Shown here in pieces: positions 16,848 through 25,585 of a DNA stretch of 64,000 nucleotides. Each line of letters opens with the position of its first letter. Positions within the stretch are counted from its first letter, which is position 1. The stretch spans positions 3,472,001-3,536,000 of the forward strand of contig NZ_CP082164.1 in assembly GCF_023101685.1 (NCBI RefSeq), in the 5' to 3' direction. Source of the DNA: Bradyrhizobium sp. 186. Its GTDB lineage: Bacteria; Pseudomonadota; Alphaproteobacteria; Rhizobiales; Xanthobacteraceae. The notes under the pieces are model-generated. The model was not told the origin of the DNA. It ran no database searches and worked only from the letters and a program-made list of their open reading frames with translations. A program made the position numbers and the translations under genes.

Positions 16848-17861
16848 CTAGGCCGAGACGGCGTGGCGGAGCTCGCCATGGCGCTCGCGGAACAGCTTGT
16901 CCTCCCAGGCCAGCGCGTGCGCCGCGATGGTCTCGAGGTCGTCGTATTGCGGCTTCCAGTCGAGCAGGCCGCGGATGCGGCTGGTGTCGGCGACCATGGT
17001 CATGATGTCGCCGGGTCGGCGCGGCGCGTATTGCACGGCGAAGCTGCGGCCGGAAACCCGCCGCACGGCATCGATGGTCTCCAGCACCGAATAGCCGCGG
17101 CCATAGCCGCAATTCAGCGTGGTCGAGGCGCCGCCATTGCGCAAATAGGCGAGCGCCGAGCGATGGGCCTGCGAAAGATCCGTAACGTGGATGAAGTCGC
17201 GGATGCAGCTGCCGTCCTGGGTCGGATAATCGGTGCCGAACACGTCGATCTTGGCGCGCTGGCCGGTGGCGGCCTCGACCGCGATCTTGAGCAGATGCGT
17301 GGCGCCGACTGTGGCAAGCCCGATGCGGGCCTGCGGATCGGCGCCGGCGACGTTGAAATAGCGCAAGGTCACATATTGCATGCCGTAGGCGGAGCCGACG
17401 TCGTGCAGCATGATCTCGGTCATCAGCTTCGACGAGCCGTAGGGCGACAGCGGCCGCGTCGGCGCGTGCTCGGGCACGGGCACCTGGTCCGGATTGCCGT
17501 AGACGGCGGCGGTCGAGGAGAAGATGAAGCGGTTGATGCCGCGCTTGACTGCGACGTTGAGCAGGTTGCGCGCGGTCATGAAGTTGTTGCGGTAATAGCC
17601 GAGCGGATCGCGCATCGAATCCGGCACCACGACGGAGCCGGCGAAATGGATGATGCTCTCGATGTTGTGCTGGGTGATCACGCCTTCGAGCAGGTTCTCG
17701 TCGCCGGCATCGCCAATGAACAGCGGCACGCCTTCCGGCAGATAGGTGGAGAAACCGGTGGAGAGATCGTCGATCACGACCACGTCCTCGCCGGCTTCCG
17801 CCAGCGCCAGAACCGTGTGACTTCCGATATAACCGGCGCCGCCGGTGACTAGCACAGTCAT
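16848..17861 (-). CDS. galE: UDP-glucose 4-epimerase
   Basis: A 337-residue extended SDR. NAD binding is by TGGAGYIGSH at residues 6-15, the catalytic Ser is in FSSTAAVYG and the Tyr/Lys in YGSSK. SCIRDFIHVTDL and TLNCGYGRGYSVLE are typical GalE segments. It interconverts UDP-glucose and UDP-galactose (the exoB role in rhizobia), feeding LPS and exopolysaccharide synthesis. It lies 118 bases upstream of the ABC exporter on the same strand and is divergent from the GT4 gene. Confidence 0.94.
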   Translation of the reverse strand: MTVLVTGGAGYIGSHTVLALAEAGEDVVVIDDLSTGFSTYLPEGVPLFIGDAGDENLLEGVITQHNIESIIHFAGSVVVPDSMRDPLGYYRNNFMTARNLLNVAVKRGINRFIFSSTAAVYGNPDQVPVPEHAPTRPLSPYGSSKLMTEIMLHDVGSAYGMQYVTLRYFNVAGADPQARIGLATVGATHLLKIAVEAATGQRAKIDVFGTDYPTQDGSCIRDFIHVTDLSQAHRSALAYLRNGGASTTLNCGYGRGYSVLETIDAVRRVSGRSFAVQYAPRRPGDIMTMVADTSRIRGLLDWKPQYDDLETIAAHALAWEDKLFRERHGELRHAVSA

Positions 17862-17987
17862 GATCTCACCCGTCTTCGATCAACGCTCGAAGCTAACGTT
17901 TCCGCGGTGAAGAGGGGGTTTCGGCGCGGCTGAACTGGTCACTATGCTTAATGTTGCGTATAGGGACTCCGCGAAACGGAGCGTGAC

Positions 17988-19025
17988 GTGGCGAATTTCC
18001 CCGGCGATCTCGAAGTGATCGTGCCAAATCTGCACAGGCGCTATTCCGGGGTCACCGCGACCAACCGGATGGTGGCGCCGCGGCTGGCAAAACTGTTTCG
18101 CGCCGCATGGTTCGGCTCCGACGCGCCGGAGGAGATTGCACGGCTCAGTGTTGCCGATTTCCTGAAATTGTGGCGGCGCCGCGCGCCGCTGATCTGGCAT
18201 GCGCGGCGCAACAACGAGATGATCGCGAGCGTCCTGCTGCGCGCGCTGGGCTGGCCGCTCAAGCTCGTCTTCACCTCGGCGGCGCAGCGGCACCATAGCT
18301 GGATCACGCGCTGGCTGATCCGGCGCATGGACGCGATCATCGCGACATCAGATATCTCGGCCTCGTTCCTGAAAGTGAAGGCGACGGTGATCCCGCATGG
18401 CGTCGACACCGACGTCTATGCGCCGCCGCTCGATCGCGCCGCGGCCTTCGCCGAATGCGGTTTGCCCGGCCGCTATGCGATCGGCTGCTTCGGACGCGTG
18501 CGTGCGCAGAAAGGCACGGATGTGTTCGTCGACGCGATGTGCCGGTTATTGCCGCGCTATCCGGATTTCACTGCCGTTATCGTCGGCCAGGTCACGCCCG
18601 AGCAGCTTCCCTTCGCGAACGACCTGAAAAAGCGGATCGAAGCTGCCGGCCTGCAATCGCGCATCGTCATCACCGACGAACTGCCGATTGAGGAGGTGCA
18701 GCGGTGGTACCGGCGGCTGACGATCTATGCTTTCACCTCGCGCAACGAAGGTTTTGGTTTGACGCTGATCGAGGCGATGGCGGCCGGCAGCGCGCTCGTC
18801 GCCTCACGCGCGGGCGCGGCCGAGCTTGTCGTCGAGGACGGCGTGACTGGTGTGCTGATTCCGAATGGCGATGTGGAGGCGCTGGTCGCCGCGCTCGAGC
18901 CGCTGATGCGGGATGTGGACGCCGCCACCGCGATGGGTGAGCGCGGGCGCGAGCGCGTGTTGGCAAAATTCAGCCTCGATGCGGAGGCCGCCAGGATCGG
19001 AGACGTCTATCGTCCGCTGCTTTGA
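17988..19025 (+). CDS. GT4-family glycosyltransferase, LPS core type (LpcC-like)
   Basis: 345 residues of a GT-B fold glycosyltransferase. The donor-binding E-x7-E pattern is SRNEGFGLTLIEAMAAG near residue 255; other marks are VIPHGVDTDVY near residue 130 and FGRVRAQKGTDVF near residue 165. It resembles the rhizobial core mannosyltransferase LpcC group, though the exact sugar cannot be read from sequence. The start is a GTG with GGAG six bases upstream. It is divergent from galE in the envelope cluster. Confidence 0.82.
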   Translation: MANFPGDLEVIVPNLHRRYSGVTATNRMVAPRLAKLFRAAWFGSDAPEEIARLSVADFLKLWRRRAPLIWHARRNNEMIASVLLRALGWPLKLVFTSAAQRHHSWITRWLIRRMDAIIATSDISASFLKVKATVIPHGVDTDVYAPPLDRAAAFAECGLPGRYAIGCFGRVRAQKGTDVFVDAMCRLLPRYPDFTAVIVGQVTPEQLPFANDLKKRIEAAGLQSRIVITDELPIEEVQRWYRRLTIYAFTSRNEGFGLTLIEAMAAGSALVASRAGAAELVVEDGVTGVLIPNGDVEALVAALEPLMRDVDAATAMGERGRERVLAKFSLDAEAARIGDVYRPLL

Positions 19026-19228
19026 ACCACCGATTTCGTGGTCGCGGACAAAAAACTCGAAAACAACCCCATGCACAGTAGCCGGTGACAGCTGAATCAA
19101 TGGCTTGGCGGTCGGTGCGGTGCCTTGCGGATTTTACGAAGCCGTTTGACCCGTCGGGCAAAACACCTGTAAACAGGCATCATCGCAGAAATCGTCGAGC
19201 CCGCACTGTCACCGTTCGCGGCTTTGTT

Positions 19229-19248
19229 GTTCCCGTTTGCTCGGGAAC
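19229..19248. terminator. Small palindromic hairpin
   Basis: GTTCCCG and CGGGAAC pair across 6 bases, between the convergent GT4 gene and the zinc-ribbon-like gene. No strong T-run follows, so terminator function is uncertain. The surrounding 252-base gap holds nothing else I can identify. Confidence 0.4.
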
Positions 19249-19277
19249 GCCAGGGCGACACGTTCATTAAACAGCAA

Positions 19278-19757
19278 TCACCCTCGGTAGGGCGTAGGTC
19301 GCAGGCCTTTGTGGGCTGGGTCGGCTGAGCCATGCTCATAGGCGAACCAACCACAACCATGGCAAACGATCATCTCACATCGACCAGGATTCCACGTTTC
19401 GCGCTTCAGGAGAGACTTGAAACCGGTATCATAGCAGGCAGTACAGAGATGATGCTGTGGTTCTCCGTTTGCCATTCCTTCTTTCAGCGAATAGGCGAAA
19501 ATGCCAGGAGCGAGTTCGGCAAGCTGGTAGCGCTGCTTGTCTGCATCCCATGCTTCAAGGCTAGTCACTTCTTTTTCAAGCTTGCCTACACGTTCCAGCA
19601 ACGCAAATTGCACCGCTTGTGCCGCGAGAATTTCCTTCTGGAGATCTATGATCGCCCGGTCACGAGCGACGGTCTCGTGGATGTTCTCCAAAGCCTTGGC
19701 CATATCAAACGCGGTCTTGACAGCGCCGAGACCACTTATCGCTTCCGCAATAACCAT
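19278..19757 (-). CDS. Hypothetical protein with coiled coil and C-terminal zinc-finger-like cysteines
   Basis: 159 residues. The N-terminal half is helical and probably coiled (AKALENIHETVARDRAIIDLQ), the middle has LERVGKLEKEVTSLEAW and RYQLAELAPGIFAY, and the C-terminal third has CTACYDTG and CHGCGWFAY, a CxxC-x(n)-CxxC zinc-ribbon arrangement. This layout is that of a widespread short bacterial protein of unknown role that I recall from accessory loci. GAGGG lies 6 bases upstream of the ATG at 19757. Composition is less GC-rich than the neighbours. The IS element begins 46 bases upstream and probably separates the gene from its original promoter or partner. Confidence 0.75.
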   Translation of the reverse strand: MVIAEAISGLGAVKTAFDMAKALENIHETVARDRAIIDLQKEILAAQAVQFALLERVGKLEKEVTSLEAWDADKQRYQLAELAPGIFAYSLKEGMANGEPQHHLCTACYDTGFKSLLKRETWNPGRCEMIVCHGCGWFAYEHGSADPAHKGLRPTPYRG

Positions 19758-19797
19758 GCTAACCCTCATCCCGTATCGCGAGTACCCTAGCGATTTC

Positions 19798-19802
19798 ACT
19801 AG
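19798..19802. repeat. Target-site duplication, left (ACTAG)
   Basis: ACTAG immediately left of the IS end, repeated at 21740-21744. Confidence 0.75.
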
Positions 19803-19803
19803 A

Positions 19804-19816
19804 CCGAACTTCCCCT
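19804..19816 (+). repeat. IS left terminal inverted repeat
   Basis: CCGAACTTCCCCT, the inverted match of the right end at 21727-21739. Confidence 0.85.
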
Positions 19817-19934
19817 CGGGATTTTTGTTAGAGCGTTGAGAGGATTTGAGAAGTTTGGATCGGGCTGATTTTGTAGGCATGTAAATGATGATTTTTGGCT
19901 TGCGAATGGCAGGTTTCCGTGATTCGATTCCGGC

Positions 19935-21659
19935 ATGTTCGTCGCCCGCATTCCCAACCGCAACTCACCGCCCGCGATCCTGTTGCGCGAGAGCTATCGC
20001 GAGGGCGACAAGATCAAGTCGCGCACGCTGGCCAACCTGTCGCATTGGCCGGATGAGAAGATCGATGCGCTGCGCCGCGTCCTGAAAGGCGAGGAGCTGG
20101 TCTCGCCGGCCGAGCAACTGCGGATCGAGCGCTCGCTGCCGCACGGCCACGTGGCCGCGGTGCTCGGCATGGCGCGCCAGCTCGGACTGCATCGCCTTGT
20201 CCCGGACAAGCCCAGACGGTTGGCCAGGCTGGCTTTGGCCTTGATCGTGGCACGGGTGATCGAACCGGCCGCCAAGCTGGCCACGGCGCGCCAGCTCAGC
20301 GAGGCGACGGCGGCGCATTCGCTGGGCGAACTGCTCGATCTCAGCGCCGTCGACGAGGACGAGCTTTACGAAGCGCTCGACCTGCTCGGCACGGCCCAAC
20401 CGGGGATCGAGGCGACGCTCGCCAAGCGCCATCTGCATGACGGCTCGCTGGTGCTCTACGATCTCACCTCCAGCTATCTGGAGGGGCGACATTGCGAATT
20501 GGCGCGGCATGGTTACAGCCGCGACGGTCGTTCCGACAAGCTGCAGATCGTGTTCGGCTTGCTGTGCGCCGCCGACGGCTGCCCGGTGGCGGTGGAGGTG
20601 TTCGAAGGTAACACCGCCGACCCGAGCACGCTGGCCGCGCAAGTCGACAAACTGAAGGCCCGCTTCAAGCTGTCGCGTGTGGTACTGGTCGGCGATCGCG
20701 GCATGATCACCAGCGCCCGTATCGAAGCCGATCTGATGCCGGCCGGGCTCGATTGGATCACCGCTCTGCGGGCGCCGGCGATCCGCAAGCTCGCCGAGGA
20801 CGGCGGCCCGCTGCAATTGTCGCTGTTCGACGATCGCGATATGGCCGAGATCACGTCCCCCGACTTCCCCGGCGAGCGCCTGATCGTGTGCCGCAACCCG
20901 GATCTGGCCGACGAGCGTCGGCGCAAGCGCGGCGAGTTGCTGGCGGCGACCGAGAAGGATCTCGCCCGCGTCAAGGCCGCCGTGCAGCGTCAGCGCAACC
21001 CCTTGCGCGGCGAGGATGAGATCGGTCTGAAGGTCGGCGCCGTGCTGGGCAAGCGTAAGATGGCCAAGCACTTCCACCTCGCCATCACCGACACTTCGTT
21101 CGACTTCAGTCGGATCGAGGATGCCATCGCCAACGAAGCGTCGCTCGACGGCTTCTATGTGCTACGGACCAACGTGCCGGCCGAGAACCTCGACACCGCC
21201 GCCACGGTGCGTGCCTACAAGAGCCTGGCCCAGGTCGAACGCGCCTTCCGCACCATCAAGACCGTCGAACTGGAGGTGCGCCCGATCCACCATCGCCTCG
21301 CTGGCCGCGTGCGCGCCCACGTCTTCCTCTGCATGCTCGCTTATTACATCGTCTGGCACATGCGCCGCGCGCTGGCCCCGATCCTGTTCGACGATCACGA
21401 CCGCGAGGCCGCCGACGCCGCGCGCGTCTCGCCCGTCGCCAAGGCCAGAGTCTCGGCCGCGGCCAGAACCAAGGCTAATCGCAAGCACACCCACGATGGC
21501 CGGCCCGTGCACAGCTTTCGAACGCTGTTGCAGGATCTCGCCACGCTCACACGCAACATCGTTCGCATCGGTCAGGACGCCCCGGCCGCTATGCTCACAA
21601 GTCCAACCCCACTACAACAAGACGTCTTCAATCGGCTCGGCATTCCTATCGCCCCATAA
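19935..21659 (+). CDS. IS1634-family DDE transposase
   Basis: 574 residues, uninterrupted. Catalytic acidic residues are seen in LYDLTSSYLEG (D), VLVGDRGMI (D) and LAQVERAFRTIK (E, in the Y(2)R(3)E(6)K-type signature of IS4-superfamily enzymes). HRLAGRVRAHVFLCMLAYY follows as in IS1634 relatives. The opening MFVARIPNRNSPPAILLRES is also typical. It cuts and pastes the surrounding element. Confidence 0.95.
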   Translation: MFVARIPNRNSPPAILLRESYREGDKIKSRTLANLSHWPDEKIDALRRVLKGEELVSPAEQLRIERSLPHGHVAAVLGMARQLGLHRLVPDKPRRLARLALALIVARVIEPAAKLATARQLSEATAAHSLGELLDLSAVDEDELYEALDLLGTAQPGIEATLAKRHLHDGSLVLYDLTSSYLEGRHCELARHGYSRDGRSDKLQIVFGLLCAADGCPVAVEVFEGNTADPSTLAAQVDKLKARFKLSRVVLVGDRGMITSARIEADLMPAGLDWITALRAPAIRKLAEDGGPLQLSLFDDRDMAEITSPDFPGERLIVCRNPDLADERRRKRGELLAATEKDLARVKAAVQRQRNPLRGEDEIGLKVGAVLGKRKMAKHFHLAITDTSFDFSRIEDAIANEASLDGFYVLRTNVPAENLDTAATVRAYKSLAQVERAFRTIKTVELEVRPIHHRLAGRVRAHVFLCMLAYYIVWHMRRALAPILFDDHDREAADAARVSPVAKARVSAAARTKANRKHTHDGRPVHSFRTLLQDLATLTRNIVRIGQDAPAAMLTSPTPLQQDVFNRLGIPIAP

Positions 21660-21726
21660 TGTAGGCAGACGCGCCGTCACGCCCGCTGGAATTACACGCC
21701 AGCTCAAATGCTTACGTCGCTACTCA

Positions 21727-21739
21727 AGGGGAAGTTCGG
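21727..21739 (-). repeat. IS right terminal inverted repeat
   Basis: AGGGGAAGTTCGG, the inverted match of the left end. Confidence 0.85.
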
Positions 21740-21744
21740 ACTAG
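21740..21744. repeat. Target-site duplication, right (ACTAG)
   Basis: ACTAG directly after the right IS end, a copy of 19798-19802. Confidence 0.75.
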
Positions 21745-21825
21745 CGTTTGGCGAATTGACCTTTGGGTTCTTCAACGGAATCTTTTTTGCACCAGCGATA
21801 GAGGCTGCTGAGCGAGACAGATCAC
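21743..21825 (-). pseudogene. Possible remnant of a helix-turn-helix protein
   Basis: A short minus-strand frame ends in SLSSLYRWCKKD and then GQFAKR with a TAG formed at the IS insertion site. The first motif looks like the recognition helix of small excisionase/AlpA-like or transposase DNA-binding proteins. A TGA precedes it and no start codon is available, so only a fragment remains. Before the IS arrived it would have ended about 30 bases before the zinc-ribbon gene. This is a weak call. Confidence 0.35.
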
Positions 21826-21882
21826 GCTAGGTGAGCGGGCGCGACTGCAAGTATGTCAGGCAATCAGAGGTCTGATGCCGGC

Positions 21883-22953
21883 TCAGGTCATCGCCCGCGT
21901 CCCGGCCTCCCTCAGCACCCGCTGCGCAATCGCAACGACCTCTGACGCCGCGATATCGCGCATGCAGTGGTGGTCGTTCATCCGGCAGATCGTGCTTTGG
22001 CAGGGCTGGCAGGACAGCACGCTCTTGTCCTGAACCACGGTCGCGGCAAGGCCGTTGAGGGGGGCCCAGAGGTAAGGGCTGGTCGGGCCAAAAATGCCCA
22101 TGGTCGGTGTCCCCAAGGCGGCCGCGATGTGCATCAGCCCGGAATCGTTGGAGATCGCGACGCTGGCGGCCGCCATGGCCAGGACGCCGTTGCGCAGGTC
22201 GGTCCCGGTCAGGTCCCGCACCCCCGGCCCGCCCGCGGCGACGATCTCCTCGGCGAGGCCCTTTTCCCCGGGGCCGCCAACCACCCAAACTTCCAGCCCC
22301 CGCTCGGCCAGCAGCCGGGCAGCTTCCGGATAGTAGGTCCAGCGCTTTGAGACGCCGACCGAGCCCGGGGCGAGCGCCACGGCGGCACCCGCGCTCAGGC
22401 CGTTGGCCTGCCGCCAGCGGACGATGTCTTCGGCCGGAACCCGCAATTGCGGCACCGGCCATTCCGGGGGCAGCGGTGCGTCATCGGGCCGGGCCAGGGC
22501 GGCGTTCTTGTCGATGAAGCGAGGGAGCCGCTTTTCGCCCCAGCGCCAGCGGTTGAGCAGGCCGAACCGGAACTCCCCGACAAAGCCGACCCGCTCGGGG
22601 ATGCCCGCCAGTGCCGGGGCGATGGCGGCTTTCCAGGTCCGGGGCAGCACCAGGGCGGTCCCGTAGTTCCGCTCATGCAGGAGCTTCGCCAGGCCGAGCT
22701 GGCGGCCCACGGCGAGGCGACGGCGCGGCAGGTCCCAGACGATCCCCTGGCGCACGCCGGGCATATAATCGACCAGCGGCGCGCACAGGGACGTGGTCAG
22801 GAGATCGACCGGCCGATTCGGCCAGCGCTCGTTCAGGACCCGCACGACGGTGTGATTCCGGACGAAATCGCCGATCCACATATAGGGGACGATCAGGATC
22901 GGGCGCGTGTCGCTCCGATCGTCATTTCCGCTAAATTGCGAATCTTTATTCAT
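21883..22953 (-). CDS. waaF: ADP-heptose--LPS heptosyltransferase II
   Basis: 356 residues of the GT9 family. VPYMWIGDFVRNHTVVRVL near residue 23, LAPGSVGVSKRWTYYPEAARLL in the middle, and SNDSGLMHIAAALGTPTMGIFGPTSP in the C-terminal domain are the heptosyltransferase donor-site stretches, and CxxC-type residues follow (SCQPCQ, CRMNDHHCM) as in WaaF. It adds a heptose to the inner LPS core using ADP-heptose at the cytosolic membrane face. It is divergent from hldD and hldE, which make that donor. Confidence 0.88.
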   Translation of the reverse strand: MNKDSQFSGNDDRSDTRPILIVPYMWIGDFVRNHTVVRVLNERWPNRPVDLLTTSLCAPLVDYMPGVRQGIVWDLPRRRLAVGRQLGLAKLLHERNYGTALVLPRTWKAAIAPALAGIPERVGFVGEFRFGLLNRWRWGEKRLPRFIDKNAALARPDDAPLPPEWPVPQLRVPAEDIVRWRQANGLSAGAAVALAPGSVGVSKRWTYYPEAARLLAERGLEVWVVGGPGEKGLAEEIVAAGGPGVRDLTGTDLRNGVLAMAAASVAISNDSGLMHIAAALGTPTMGIFGPTSPYLWAPLNGLAATVVQDKSVLSCQPCQSTICRMNDHHCMRDIAASEVVAIAQRVLREAGTRAMT

Positions 22954-23110
22954 TGTTTAAGATGGCCGCCGGCGCTGATGTCGCGGTTCGGTTAGCCGCT
23001 CCGAGACGGAACGTAAAGCCGGCTGAGGACCGATCCCGAAACCGCTTACACTTTGGCGGATCATGCGCTACGGCAGGACCGGGCCGCAAAATTCGGGCAG
23101 GGATTTTGGA

Positions 23111-24088
23111 ATGTTGCTGGTGACCGGCGGGGCCGGTTTTATCGGATCGAATGTCGTCGCCGCGCTGAACGAGGCCGGTCGCAGCGTCGTGGTCTGTGAT
23201 CACCTCGGCACCGACGGCAAGTGGCGCAACCTCGCCAAGCGGCAGCTTGTGGATATCGTCCCCCCGGCCGAGCTGCTCGAATGGCTGAACGGCCGCAAGC
23301 TCGACGCCGTGATCCATCTCGGGGCGATCTCGGAGACCACGGCGACCGACGGCGATCTCGTGATCGAAACCAATTTCCGCCTGTCGATGCGCCTGCTCGA
23401 CTGGTGCACGGCGAATGCGGTGCCGTTGATCTATGCGTCCTCGGCGGCGACCTACGGCGACGGCACGGAAGGCTTTGGCGACGACGCCTCGCTGGCCGCG
23501 CTGAAGAAGCTGCGGCCCATGAACCTCTACGGCTGGAGCAAGCAGCTGTTCGATCTCGCCGTCGCCGAGCGCGCGACGCGCGGCGAAAAGCTGCCGCCGC
23601 AATGGGCGGGCTTGAAGTTCTTCAACGTGTTCGGCCCGAACGAGTACCACAAGGGCTCGATGATGAGCGTGCTGGCGCGCCGCTTCGACGACGTCAAAGC
23701 GGGCCGCGTCGTGCAATTGTTCAAGTCGCATCGCGACGGTATCGCCGATGGCGATCAGCGCCGCGATTTCATCTATGTCGACGACGTCGTGCGGGTGATC
23801 ATGTGGCTGCTGGCGACGCCATCGGTGTCCGGCATCTTCAATGTCGGTACCGGCAAGGCGCGCAGCTTCAAGGACCTGATGCTCGCGGCCTATGCGGCGC
23901 TCGGCACCAGGCCCAACATCGAATACATCGACATGCCCGAGGCGATCCGCGGCAGCTATCAATACTTCACCCAGAGCGAGGTCGATCGTCTCCACCGTGC
24001 CGGCTATAACGGCGGCTTCACGACGCTGGAGAATGCGGTGAAGGCCTATGTCGGGGATTATCTCGACCGGCCCGATCGCTTTCGCTGA
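23111..24088 (+). CDS. hldD: ADP-L-glycero-D-manno-heptose 6-epimerase
   Basis: 325-residue extended SDR. NAD(P) binding is by TGGAGFIGSN at residues 5-14; HLGAISETTATDGD, YASSAATYGDG (Ser), and NLYGWSKQLFD (Tyr/Lys) are HldD-specific stretches, as is GLKFFNVFGPNEYHKG. It inverts C6 of ADP-D-glycero-manno-heptose, the last step of the heptose donor pathway. The ATG at 23111 begins MLLVTGG; the preceding 48 bases in frame are not conserved. hldE follows 12 bases downstream. Confidence 0.95.
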   Translation: MLLVTGGAGFIGSNVVAALNEAGRSVVVCDHLGTDGKWRNLAKRQLVDIVPPAELLEWLNGRKLDAVIHLGAISETTATDGDLVIETNFRLSMRLLDWCTANAVPLIYASSAATYGDGTEGFGDDASLAALKKLRPMNLYGWSKQLFDLAVAERATRGEKLPPQWAGLKFFNVFGPNEYHKGSMMSVLARRFDDVKAGRVVQLFKSHRDGIADGDQRRDFIYVDDVVRVIMWLLATPSVSGIFNVGTGKARSFKDLMLAAYAALGTRPNIEYIDMPEAIRGSYQYFTQSEVDRLHRAGYNGGFTTLENAVKAYVGDYLDRPDRFR

Positions 24089-24100
24089 GGCCCTTTGACC

Positions 24101-25585
24101 ATGCCGACGCCCATTCTCGATTTCGATGCCCTCGCGCAAGCCATCAGCGGCCGCACGGTGCTGTGCATCGGCGACATCATGCTGGACGAGTTCGTCTATG
24201 GCGAGGTGTCGCGGATCTCGCCGGAAGCGCCGGCGCCGGTGATTGCCGCCCAGCGCAGCGAGATCCATATCGGCGGCGCCGGCAACGTCGCGCGCAATGT
24301 CGCGTCCCTCGGCGCGCGCTGCATCTTCGTCGGCCTCGTCGGCCAGGACGATGCCGGCAAGCGGCTCGCGGTCGCACTTTCAGAGCAGGCCGGCATCGAA
24401 AGCGTGCTGGTGTGCGATCCGTCGCGGCCGACCACGCGAAAAGTCCGCTTCGTCTCGGAACATTTCTCCACCCATATGCTGCGCGCGGATTGGGAGCAGG
24501 CGTCGCCGGCTTCCGACGAGATCGAGACCAGGCTGATCGAGGCGATCCTGCCGCAGATCTCCCGCGCCGACATCGTGCTGATCTCCGACTACGCCAAGGG
24601 CGTCCTGACCGCCCGCGTGATCCGCCACACCATCGATGCCGCGCGAAAACTCGGCAAGCCCGTGATCGTCGATCCCAAGAGCCTCAACTGGGCGATCTAT
24701 CGCGGCGCCACCTTGCTCACGCCCAACCGCAAGGAATTCGCGGAAGCCACCCGCAGCCGCGCCGACACGGCGCAAAGCATTGTCGATGCCTCCGAGGATG
24801 TGATGCGGCTCGCCCATTGCGAGGCGATCCTGGTCACGCAAGGCGAGCAGGGCATGACGCTGGTGCCGCGCAATGGCGATCCCGTTCATGTTCCAGCTTT
24901 CCCCGTGAAAGTGCGCGACGTCTCCGGCGCCGGCGACACCGTCGCCGCGGCGCTCGCGGTGTCGCTCGCGGCTGGCGCGGACTGGGATACCGCTTTGCGC
25001 ATCGCCAATGCGGCAGCCGCTGTCGCCGTCGGCAAGCAGGGCACGGCCAGCGTGAGCGCGGGCGAGCTGCGGCAAAAAATCTTGCCGCATGCCTATCTCG
25101 CTGCCGAAGAAAAAATCGTGCTCGATCCGAGCGCACTCGATGCCCAGCTCGCCGAATGGCGCCGGCAAGGACAGCGCGTGGGCTTCACCAATGGCTGTTT
25201 CGATATCCTGCATCCCGGTCACGTCAAGGTGCTGACCGCAGCGCGCGCCGCCTGCGATCGCCTGATCGTGGGTCTCAACAGCGACGCCTCGGTGCGGCGA
25301 CTGAAGGGCGCGGAGCGTCCGGTCCAGGACGAGCGCGCGCGCGCCGAAGTGCTGGCTGCGCTCGAAGCCGTCGATCTCGTCGTCATTTTCGAAGAGGACA
25401 CGCCGATCGACCTGATCACCCGCATCAAGCCGAACGCGCTGGTGAAGGGCGGCGACTACACCCGCGAGCAGGTGGTCGGCTACGAAGTCGTCGAGGCCGC
25501 CGGCGGAATGGTCGTGCTGGTCGACATCCTGCAAGGCTTCAGCACAACGGCGCTGGTCCATCGTGCACGGGGAGGGGGCAAGTGA
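24101..25585 (+). CDS. hldE: Bifunctional heptose-7-phosphate kinase / heptose-1-phosphate adenylyltransferase
   Basis: 494 residues in two domains. Residues ~1-325 are a ribokinase-type kinase ([24 protein letters not shown] opening, [17 protein letters not shown] with the catalytic Asp). Residues ~350-494 are a cytidylyltransferase-like domain ([18 protein letters not shown] with the HxGH motif, [27 protein letters not shown]). It phosphorylates heptose-7-phosphate and later makes ADP-heptose. The ATG at 24101 is preferred to a TTG at 24095. The stop overlaps the start of the next gene (GTGA). gmhA and gmhB, needed for the other steps, are not in this window. Confidence 0.96.
   Translation: MPTPILDFDALAQAISGRTVLCIGDIMLDEFVYGEVSRISPEAPAPVIAAQRSEIHIGGAGNVARNVASLGARCIFVGLVGQDDAGKRLAVALSEQAGIESVLVCDPSRPTTRKVRFVSEHFSTHMLRADWEQASPASDEIETRLIEAILPQISRADIVLISDYAKGVLTARVIRHTIDAARKLGKPVIVDPKSLNWAIYRGATLLTPNRKEFAEATRSRADTAQSIVDASEDVMRLAHCEAILVTQGEQGMTLVPRNGDPVHVPAFPVKVRDVSGAGDTVAAALAVSLAAGADWDTALRIANAAAAVAVGKQGTASVSAGELRQKILPHAYLAAEEKIVLDPSALDAQLAEWRRQGQRVGFTNGCFDILHPGHVKVLTAARAACDRLIVGLNSDASVRRLKGAERPVQDERARAEVLAALEAVDLVVIFEEDTPIDLITRIKPNALVKGGDYTREQVVGYEVVEAAGGMVVLVDILQGFSTTALVHRARGGGK

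Larger units (their letters stand above)
19803..21739 (+). mobile_element. Complete IS1634-family insertion sequence
   Basis: A 1937-base element with one full-length transposase gene, 13-bp perfect inverted ends (CCGAACTTCCCCT at 19804-19816 and its complement at 21727-21739) and flanking ACTAG duplications. Size, transposase type and duplication length agree with the IS1634 family. The matching ends and intact gene suggest recent movement. Confidence 0.88.
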
